From contig DMUR01000035.1 of NCBI GenBank assembly GCA_003476885.1, forward strand, positions 1,907-18,865: a DNA stretch of 16,959 nt. Reading direction: 5' to 3'. Positions 7,058 through 12,623 of the stretch are shown here, in pieces; within the stretch, counting starts at the first letter, position 1, and each line of letters begins with the position of its first letter. The notes beneath the pieces were generated by a model. The model was given only the letters and a program-made list of their open reading frames with translations. It had not been told where the DNA came from and did no database searches. This DNA comes from Chloroflexota bacterium. GTDB lineage: Bacteria > Chloroflexota > Limnocylindria > Limnocylindrales > Limnocylindraceae. Made by a program: the position numbers and the translations under genes.

Positions 7058-7280
7058 GTAGCTGGCACAAGGCGGATGTCCCTGGCCCATATGCAAGAGG
7101 GCCCCATCACTCTTTACCTTGGGCTCGTATCCCTCCCAGCCGCGCTTCTGGGTTGGACCGCGCACCAAGTTGGCGCGGTGGAGCACTAGGCGAGTCGAAA
7201 GGCGTTCCGGGCAACATCGAGAGCCCATCAGGGTTTTAACTGCGTTTCTTAAGTCTGCGCAAGAGTGAAATCACGCTGCA
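7058..7280. other. Non-coding stretch with hairpin-forming sequence
   Basis: Part of the 312-bp gap between lexA and the CDF gene. I see no convincing protein: a 69-codon minus-strand frame (7019-7228) runs through the lexA promoter and matches nothing I know. Several complementary segments are present: GGCCC/GGGCC (7084-7103), TGGGCTC/GAGCCCA (7120-7126 with 7221-7227), CCCAG/CTGGG (7135-7152) and ACCGCGC/GCGCGGT (7157-7179). Together they could fold as a roughly 108-nt multi-branched RNA closed by the TGGGCTC stem, followed on the plus strand by GGGTTTT. I could not match it to SRP RNA, tmRNA, tRNA, yybP-ykoY or a NiCo-type riboswitch. Confidence 0.35.
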
Positions 7281-7298
7281 ATTGCATCATGGTGCAAT
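7281..7298. promoter_or_regulatory. 18-bp palindrome upstream of the CDF exporter (candidate operator)
   Basis: ATTGCATCATGGTGCAAT is an inverted repeat with 6-bp perfect arms and a CATG centre; only one pair (T/G) breaks the symmetry. It ends 24 bp before the candidate -10 (TACGAT, 7323-7328), where an activator or repressor would bind. A metal-responsive regulator is a reasonable guess given the downstream gene. Confidence 0.5.
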
Positions 7299-7322
7299 AA
7301 CCGAACTGGGTGATTGCTGGGG

Positions 7323-7334
7323 TACGATTTTTCG
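7323..7334 (+). promoter_or_regulatory. -10 element of a probable leaderless CDF promoter
   Basis: TACGAT (7323-7328) lies 6 nt before ATG 7335 and no Shine-Dalgarno sequence is visible. The -35 region is poor, which would fit activator dependence through the palindrome at 7281-7298. Confidence 0.4.
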
Positions 7335-8426
7335 ATGGCAGCACAACAATCGCATCACGACCATGAACACCCTCACGATCATTCCCACGAGCACGGGGAG
7401 CATCACGACCACCACAGTGGTTGGCGCGGGGTGCTCTCAAAGTTCTTTGGGCACAGCCATGATCACGCAGACTCAATTGACGACGCGCTAACGCGAAGCG
7501 CGCGCGGGATTCGCGCCGTGAAGATCTCACTCGTTGGCTTGGGGATCACGGCGGTCTTGCAGCTAGTCATCGTCGCGATCACGAGTTCGGTCGCCCTTCT
7601 CGCAGATACGATTCACAACTTCAGTGACGCAATGACCTCTATTCCGCTTTGGATCGCCTTTATCCTAGGCAGGCGCGCGGCAAATCGGCGCTACACCTAC
7701 GGATACAAACGAGCAGAAGATCTCGCTGGGCTCTTCGTCCTCTTGATGATCTTCCTGTCGGCCGTGCTCGCCGCGTACGAATCCATCAATCGCTTGATCA
7801 ACCCAGTGCAGGTGAGCAACATTCCAATCGTGATCGCAGCAGGAATCATCGGGTTCGCTGGCAACGAGCTCGTTGCGCTCTATCGAATCCGCGTCGGTCG
7901 AGCAATCGGCTCTGCCGCACTTGTTGCAGACGGGTATCACGCGCGAACGGACGGGCTTACGTCGCTCGCCGTGGTCTTCGGAGCGATCGGCGTTGGGCTC
8001 GGATTTCCGGTCGCCGACCCACTTGTTGGGCTGCTCATCTCGGTCGCAATCTTGCTCGTCTTGCGTTCAGCGTCGAAGCAGATGCTCGGCCGCCTGATGG
8101 ACGCCGTGGACCCATCGCTTACGGATCAGGTCGAGCGAATCGCTGGTGCGACGCCGGGTGTGCAGGCGGTCGAACACCTTCGACTTCGATGGGTCGGGCA
8201 TACGATTGAGACCTCGTTCGCGATCACCGTGGACAAGGAGGCGACCGTAGAGCGAGGACACGAGATCGCCGAGCTTGTTCGCCACGAGCTGACCCATGAG
8301 ATCCCGCGAATCAGCAGCGTGGAGATCCACGTGAACCCGTGCGCACACGATGGGCACGACCCTCACGCGTCGCTCCACCACCATGAGCAGCCCGAGCGAG
8401 AGGTCTCCGCGCCAGTACGCGCTTAG
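7335..8426 (+). CDS. Cation diffusion facilitator (zinc-type) exporter, 363 aa
   Basis: A CDF-family proton/metal antiporter of the cytoplasmic membrane. The cytosolic N-terminus is extremely His-rich (15 His in the first 44 residues), followed by six membrane segments (about 63-245) and a C-terminal cytoplasmic domain (about 255-336) with another His-rich tail (HDGHDPHASLHHH). The transport site is H94-x3-D98 in the second membrane segment and H202-x3-D206 in the fifth. An HD-HD site is associated with zinc preference, whereas YiiP has DD-HD. ATG 7335 is preferred over TTG 7314 because of the -10 placed 6 nt upstream. The stop codon overlaps that of the convergent dinB by 2 bases. It probably opposes the uptake lipoprotein at 1-197 in metal homeostasis. 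Confidence 0.93.
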   Translation: MAAQQSHHDHEHPHDHSHEHGEHHDHHSGWRGVLSKFFGHSHDHADSIDDALTRSARGIRAVKISLVGLGITAVLQLVIVAITSSVALLADTIHNFSDAMTSIPLWIAFILGRRAANRRYTYGYKRAEDLAGLFVLLMIFLSAVLAAYESINRLINPVQVSNIPIVIAAGIIGFAGNELVALYRIRVGRAIGSAALVADGYHARTDGLTSLAVVFGAIGVGLGFPVADPLVGLLISVAILLVLRSASKQMLGRLMDAVDPSLTDQVERIAGATPGVQAVEHLRLRWVGHTIETSFAITVDKEATVERGHEIAELVRHELTHEIPRISSVEIHVNPCAHDGHDPHASLHHHEQPEREVSAPVRA

Positions 8427-9610
8427 GGTTCGTCCTCTGGAGGCAAGAGCCGCGCGCGTCTGATCACTCCGTCGCCGAATTTTGCGCGCAGTTCGTCTGC
8501 GGCGGCGGTGATGGCCTGCTCCCGCGCGGTCCGTTTGCCGTCAAAGAGTCCGAGCTGTTCGTCGCTCGTAAAGTCTGAGGCGGAGACGCCGATGAGTCGA
8601 TACGGCTCCCCCTGTGCGGCTGCGCGGAGTAGCGCACGCGCCGCTTCAAAGATCGGCCCGCTCAACGCGCTCGGTTGAGGAAGTTTCACCTGCCGCGTGA
8701 TGGAGACAAACTCCGTGTCTTTTAGCTTGAGGGTGACAGTGCGCGCAAGTAGCTCCTCTTTGCGCAGCGAGTGCGCAACGGACTCTACAAGATCAAGCAG
8801 GAGCGTTTCTAGCGCGTGCGGGTCGGCGACATCTTCGTCAAGAGTCACCTCACGCCCGAGTGACTTTCGGTCGTCACCTGTGTCAACGGGGCTGTCGTCT
8901 TGGCCAATCGCGAGCAACTTTAGGCTTGGACCGTGCGGGCCGAACCTGCGCAGCAGGTGATCGTCAGGCGCGGCGGCGAGTTCGCCGCAGGTGGAAACTC
9001 CAAGTTCGCGCAGCGTTGACTGCGCAACCGGTCCAATTCCCGGGATGACGCCGACCGGCTGTGGTGCAAGCCAGGCCGCCTGTTCTTCGGCGGGAACGAT
9101 GAGCAGACCGTCGGGTTTTGATGCACCTGACGCGATCTTTGCCACAAGCTTGCTTGCCCCGCCACCGACGCTGATCGTTAAACCAGTCTCTTTGCGCACG
9201 GCACGTTTCAGACCTTGCGCAACTTGTGCCGCATCGCCGTGCAACTGTTGCGTTCCAGCGAGGTCAAGGTACGCCTCGTCAACCGAGACCTGCTCAATGA
9301 GCGGACTCCACGCATCAAGGAGCAACATCACCTCATCAGAGGCTTCGCTGTAGCGATCATGGCGAGGTTCAATGAGGATCAGCTGAGGGCAGCGCGCGCG
9401 CGCGACATGTGTGGAGAGCGCCGCACGCACACCGAACGCGCGCGCCTCATAGTTTGCGGCGCAGACTACGCCGCGCTGTCCATCGCCGTAACCAACAGCA
9501 ACAGGCTTTCCGGCAAGCGACGGATTGTCGCGGATCTCTACTGACGCAAAGAAGGCGTCGAGATCAACGTGAAGGATGCTGCGGGGTGCGGACGTGTTCG
9601 TTGCCGTCAG
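8423..9610 (-). CDS. dinB: Y-family DNA polymerase IV (DinB), 395 aa, apparent CTG start
   Basis: Error-prone translesion polymerase. The catalytic carboxylates are present: D16 in ILHVDLDAFFASVE, and D111-E112 in VSVDEAYLDL. The ASKLVAKIASGASKPDGL segment, the helix-hairpin-helix around IPGIGP, the little-finger domain, and a beta-clamp binding motif QLGLF (352-356) follow. The first in-frame ATG/GTG/TTG is GTG 9430, which would remove 60 residues including the first catalytic Asp. The frame is open without error up to a TGA at 9623-9625, and the only near-start upstream is CTG 9610 (after AGAGAAGAAACGG), giving 11 residues before ILHVD. ATC 9577 is an alternative. It follows rplI by 28 bp and is probably co-transcribed. 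Identity is firm; the start is not. Confidence 0.9.
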   Translation of the reverse strand: MTATNTSAPRSILHVDLDAFFASVEIRDNPSLAGKPVAVGYGDGQRGVVCAANYEARAFGVRAALSTHVARARCPQLILIEPRHDRYSEASDEVMLLLDAWSPLIEQVSVDEAYLDLAGTQQLHGDAAQVAQGLKRAVRKETGLTISVGGGASKLVAKIASGASKPDGLLIVPAEEQAAWLAPQPVGVIPGIGPVAQSTLRELGVSTCGELAAAPDDHLLRRFGPHGPSLKLLAIGQDDSPVDTGDDRKSLGREVTLDEDVADPHALETLLLDLVESVAHSLRKEELLARTVTLKLKDTEFVSITRQVKLPQPSALSGPIFEAARALLRAAAQGEPYRLIGVSASDFTSDEQLGLFDGKRTAREQAITAAADELRAKFGDGVIRRARLLPPEDEP

Positions 9611-9638
9611 CCGTTTCTTCTCTCAGCGATGCGACTGG

Positions 9639-10085
9639 CTAGCTCTTCGGTTCAACCGTGACCGTCACCTCAGCGATGAGGTGCGCCGCAACCTTCACCT
9701 GCACCTTGTACGTGCCGAGCTGCTTCAACGGTTCATCAAGGAGAACCTGGTGCTTCTCTACGGTGATGCCACGGCGCTCGAGCGCGTCAGCGATCTCCTT
9801 GTTGGTGATGGAGCCGAAGAGCTTCCCGCCTTCGCCGACCTTCACCCCCATGGTGAGGGCGGTGGCGCTGATCTTCTTGGCGTACTCCTCCGCCTCCTGC
9901 TTGACGCGATCAACCTTGGTGGCCCGTGAGGCGATCTCCGCCGCGACCCGATTCGCCGCCCCGCCGATCGCAGGGATGGCGAGGCCATTGGCGATCAGGT
10001 AGTTCCGGGCGTACCCGCTCGCCACTTCTTTGAGTTCGCCGGCCTTGCCGACCTTTGGGACATTAGCGGTGAGGATGACCTTCAC
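9639..10085 (-). CDS. rplI: 50S ribosomal protein L9, 148 aa
   Basis: Binds 23S rRNA near the L1 stalk. The N-terminal RNA-binding domain (MKVILTANVPKVGKAGELKEVASGYARNYL) matches the family signature; a long connecting helix (about 50-80) and the C-terminal domain follow. Length is typical. The start is GTG 10085, preceded by AAGGAAGGAG; the open frame extends to 10145, but family alignment supports the GTG. In many bacteria rplI sits after rpsF-ssb-rpsR; those genes are not here, and instead dinB follows. A GC hairpin lies in its 5' leader (10118-10135). Confidence 0.97.
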   Translation of the reverse strand: MKVILTANVPKVGKAGELKEVASGYARNYLIANGLAIPAIGGAANRVAAEIASRATKVDRVKQEAEEYAKKISATALTMGVKVGEGGKLFGSITNKEIADALERRGITVEKHQVLLDEPLKQLGTYKVQVKVAAHLIAEVTVTVEPKS

Positions 10086-10117
10086 GATGCGCTCCTTCCT
10101 TAGGGGCGGGGAGAGGC

Positions 10118-10135
10118 CCCCGCGCTGGTGCGGGG
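10118..10135 (-). other. Hairpin in the rplI 5' leader
   Basis: CCCCGC, a 6-nt loop and GCGGGG form a perfect 6-bp stem about 33 bp before the rplI start codon. It has no T-run. It may affect mRNA stability or translation; this is inference only. Confidence 0.35.
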
Positions 10136-10163
10136 ATTCTCGCACACCTACGAAAACAACCCC

Positions 10164-10214
10164 TTGACAGAGAACAGATGTTCTATGACACTAGCTGTGC
10201 CGAACAGATGTTCT
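10164..10214 (+). promoter_or_regulatory. SOS promoter with two LexA boxes 30 bp apart
   Basis: TTGACA (10164-10169) and GACACT (10187-10192), 17 nt apart, form a plus-strand promoter. AGAACAGATGTTCT (10171-10184, a perfect palindrome in its outer 10 bases) lies in the spacer. CGAACAGATGTTCT (10201-10214) lies at the expected transcription start. The two boxes share a 13-nt core and are spaced exactly 30 bp, placing two LexA dimers on the same DNA face. Tight repression released by DNA damage is expected for the 105-aa gene, and rplI-dinB transcription leaves from the same gap. Confidence 0.85.
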
Positions 10215-10263
10215 AGTTCGCAGCAGACCCCGGAAGGGGGCCCCACGGGGCGGGAGGCATGAA

Positions 10264-10581
10264 ATGGCAATGCAGCAGATTGTTCCAGTCGCGGTCAAGG
10301 TGACCGCGCACTGGTGGAAAGGGACCCCTCAGGCGGTCGCCTTCGAGGGGATCGTGCGTAAGGTGACCAAGGTGCTCGCCTTGCGCCAGGAGCACGGTGC
10401 CTACCGTGCCAACTCCGGCCCTCGCACACTCTGGGAGCTAGAGACTGAGGACGCAACGCTCGTGATCGCCTTCTCACGCCGCAGCGGCGCATGGACGATC
10501 GAAGCATTCGACGATTCGTGGAGCACACTCCCATTCGCCTCCGCACTGGAGGCCCCTGGGGGCCTCTTCAGCCACGCCTAG
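10264..10581 (+). CDS. SOS-controlled small protein, DUF6504-like, 105 aa
   Basis: Begins at ATG 10264 with GGGAGG 6 nt upstream. It has no signal peptide or membrane segment. The pattern of residues (AHWW near 16, PQAVAFEGIVRKVTKVLAL at 22-40, RTLWELET at 54-61, GAWTIEAFDD at 75-84) resembles the small beta-rich DUF6504 proteins that I recall as neighbours of Y-family polymerase genes in actinobacteria; this resemblance is from memory and moderate. Two LexA boxes in its promoter place it in the SOS regulon, and dinB lies beyond rplI on the other side of the same regulatory region. A role accompanying translesion synthesis is plausible but unproven. Confidence 0.6.
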   Translation: MAMQQIVPVAVKVTAHWWKGTPQAVAFEGIVRKVTKVLALRQEHGAYRANSGPRTLWELETEDATLVIAFSRRSGAWTIEAFDDSWSTLPFASALEAPGGLFSHA

Positions 10582-10616
10582 TTCGCCAAAGTGCTCCGCC
10601 GTGCGATGCTACGCCC

Positions 10617-11117
10617 ATGGCAGAGCAGAGACGTAATCGGAGAGTTTCAGGCGGCAAGGGTCCCGTCGAGTCCGCGCGATCTGCGCTTCGCCTGGTCGAG
10701 ATCGGACTTGATCTCATACTCGCTGGCGTTCTCCTGGTCGCGGTCCTCATCATTGGCGGTGAGGTACTTCATGAGATCGTCGTCGGGCTCCAATCTGGCA
10801 GCATCGAAGCGGCGCTCAAGATCCTTGATCGTGTACTCCTCCTCTTCATCATTGCGGAGTTGATCTACACACTACGCATTTCACTCGCGCGATCACAGCT
10901 CATCCTTGAACCATTCCTCATCATCGGACTCGTTGCGGTCGTTCGACGCATCCTGATCGCCACCGCGCAGGTCGAGCAGTGGTTGGTCGCCGGCAAGGAT
11001 ATCTCGCCGCTTCTCTACGAACTCGGCGCACTCGCGGGGCTCGTCCTCTCCCTCGCCATCGCACTCTCTCTCGCCCGAAGGCACAGCGGTCGCGGCAGCG
11101 ATTACGAGGCCGACTAA
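10617..11117 (+). CDS. PsiE-like (phosphate-starvation-inducible E family) membrane protein, 166 aa
   Basis: A four-helix membrane protein: segments at about 28-58, 72-90, 97-116 and 133-153. The stretch LLLFIIAELIYTLRISL then LEPFLIIGLVAVVRRIL is characteristic of the PsiE family, whose biochemical role is unknown. The frame is open back to 10491, but ATG 10617 is chosen: the upstream part overlaps the 105-aa gene, and a GATGCT -10-like element ends 6 nt before this ATG. It lies 35 bp after the SOS-type gene and 30 bp before fchA, so it could belong to either transcript. Confidence 0.75.
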   Translation: MAEQRRNRRVSGGKGPVESARSALRLVEIGLDLILAGVLLVAVLIIGGEVLHEIVVGLQSGSIEAALKILDRVLLLFIIAELIYTLRISLARSQLILEPFLIIGLVAVVRRILIATAQVEQWLVAGKDISPLLYELGALAGLVLSLAIALSLARRHSGRGSDYEAD

Positions 11118-11147
11118 CTTCTTCACGTGCAAGCTAGGGAGGGTTGC

Positions 11148-11747
11148 ATGACGCACCTGCCGTCTACCTCGCTTGCCGACTATCTAGCTGCGCTCGCCGC
11201 GGCAACCCCAACTCCTGGAGGTGGTTCCGCGGCCGGCGTGACGGGTGCAATGGGGGCGGCGCTTGTAGAGATGGTCGCTGGCCTCTCGCTCGCGAAGGGT
11301 GAGAGTGAGCACTCCGCTGTTCAACGCACCGCGCTGGATCAAGCACGTGCGGCACGGAGCGAGTTACTCGCGCTTGCCGAAGAAGATGTCACCGCGTTCA
11401 CCGCATTCATGGAAGCGCTAAAGCTTCCGAAAAACTCAGAGAGCGAACGCGCTGCGCGTACCGCCACACTTTCAACTGCCGCGCAACGCGCAGCAGAAGT
11501 GCCGCTCGCAACCCTTCGTGCAAGCGTCACAGTTGCGGAGGCTGCGAAAAGCATCACCGACCGTTCGCTCGCTTCTGCGGAGAGCGACTTGGCCGTTGCC
11601 GCGCGGTTTGCGCGCGCCGCAGGCGAGAGCGCAGCGGAAAATGTCGAGGCAAACCTTCCGTTCATTGAAAGTGCGGAGATTCGAGCAACGCTCGCACACC
11701 AGACTGAAGCGGCACTGATTGCGCTTCGTCGCGCCACCCCGCAGTGA
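11148..11747 (+). CDS. fchA: Formimidoyl-THF cyclodeaminase / methenyl-THF cyclohydrolase-type protein, 199 aa
   Basis: Matches the FTCD C-terminal (cyclodeaminase) family: TPTPGGGSAAGVTGAMGAALVEMV near residues 20-43 is its glycine-rich signature, and the rest is all-helical and Ala-rich. In histidine breakdown such proteins convert 5-formimino-THF to methenyl-THF with release of ammonia. In acetogens and methylotrophs, homologues called FchA act as methenyl-THF cyclohydrolases. Its position directly before folD (4-bp GTGA overlap) and fhs fits the second role; the ftcD-type gene at the window end fits the first. The start at ATG 11148 is supported by AGGGAGGG just upstream. Confidence 0.88.
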   Translation: MTHLPSTSLADYLAALAAATPTPGGGSAAGVTGAMGAALVEMVAGLSLAKGESEHSAVQRTALDQARAARSELLALAEEDVTAFTAFMEALKLPKNSESERAARTATLSTAAQRAAEVPLATLRASVTVAEAAKSITDRSLASAESDLAVAARFARAAGESAAENVEANLPFIESAEIRATLAHQTEAALIALRRATPQ

Positions 11748-12613
11748 GCCGAACGCTTAGCGCGCGCCCGCGATCGCTCGAACTCGCAGCGGAAGCCGCT
11801 GAGTGTGTGCAGCGCGCAACAGTGGCCCGAGGTGGTCGCGCGCCCGTACTCGCCGCCGTTGCGGCAACAGAGGATGTGGCTGCGCTTATCTATATGGAAC
11901 AACTCCTGAAGCAGGCGGCTACGGCAGGGTTTGCCGTGAAGAAGATCTCGCTCCCCGCAACGGCGAGCGAGGGTGATATCACGACCGCACTGGAGCGCCT
12001 CTCTGCAGACGCTGACGTCGCTGGGATCATCCTCCAATCACCACTCCCTGAAGGAGTGGACCGAACCCGCGTCGTCACCAGGATTGTTGCGGAGAAAGAC
12101 ATTGATGGGATCACGGCTGCTAGCGCTGCGCGCCTGAGCGCAGGCGACCTTGATGGAGCGCTGCTCCCAGCAACTGCCGCAGCGGTGATGGAGCTCCTTC
12201 GAGCGCACCAGATTGAGATCCGGGGGCGACGCGCGGTAGTAGTGGGGCGGAGCGCCGTCGTGGGCCGCCCTGTGGCGCAGCTCCTCGCCCTGGCGGGCGC
12301 ACACGTGGAGGTCGTTCACTCAAAGACGCCCGATATGGGTGCTGTGACACGAACCGCCCAGATCCTTGTGGTTGCCGCGGGTGTCCGCGCACTCGTGCGC
12401 GGTGAGCATGTCTCACCTGGCTGTGTGGTGGTGGATGTGGGTATTCACGTCCAGGGGGATCAGATCGTTGGTGATGTTGACGAGGCGAGCGTCCGCGACG
12501 CGGTCGGCGAAACGGGCGCGCTGAGCCCTGTCCCTGGCGGAGTAGGCCCGATGACGAACGCGATCCTGGTGCTGCAGGCGGCGCAGGCGGCCCTTCGGCT
12601 CGCAGGGGCGTAA
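11744..12613 (+). CDS. folD: Methylene-THF dehydrogenase (FolD), with atypical catalytic position, 289 aa
   Basis: Bifunctional FolD interconverts methylene-, methenyl- and 10-formyl-THF. Conserved elements are present: GIILQSPLPEGV (folate-site Gln), EKDIDG, the Rossmann segment VVVGRSAVVGRPVAQLL, VVDVGIH, and the C-terminal signature SPVPGGVGPMTNA. However, the YxxxK motif that carries the catalytic lysine (Y50 and K54 in E. coli FolD) reads Y50-M-E-Q-L54, with the nearest Lys at 56, in an ungapped alignment of the region. Loss of that Lys is expected to impair the cyclohydrolase step. The GTG start overlaps the fchA stop (GTGA), so translation is probably coupled; fhs follows after 10 bp. 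Confidence 0.92.
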   Translation: MSRTLSARPRSLELAAEAAECVQRATVARGGRAPVLAAVAATEDVAALIYMEQLLKQAATAGFAVKKISLPATASEGDITTALERLSADADVAGIILQSPLPEGVDRTRVVTRIVAEKDIDGITAASAARLSAGDLDGALLPATAAAVMELLRAHQIEIRGRRAVVVGRSAVVGRPVAQLLALAGAHVEVVHSKTPDMGAVTRTAQILVVAAGVRALVRGEHVSPGCVVVDVGIHVQGDQIVGDVDEASVRDAVGETGALSPVPGGVGPMTNAILVLQAAQAALRLAGA

Positions 12614-12623
12614 ACTTCTGCTC

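Noticed and set aside
7019..7228. 69-codon minus-strand open frame upstream of lexA
   Set aside because: It runs through the lexA promoter and SOS box and has no convincing start signal or family match.
7083..7240. Known RNA classes (SRP RNA, tmRNA, tRNA, yybP-ykoY or NiCo riboswitch)
   Set aside because: None of their conserved sequences, such as a GGTTCRAATCC arm or the SRP GGTC...GGAAGG loop, is present.
8423..9430. Shorter dinB starting at GTG 9430 (335 aa)
   Set aside because: It would lack the first 60 residues, including the conserved DLDAFFASVE with a catalytic Asp that is encoded in frame just upstream.
10171..10214. Short direct repeats as a CRISPR or mobile-element signature
   Set aside because: The two copies are palindromic LexA boxes in a promoter; there are no further repeats, cas genes or transposase.
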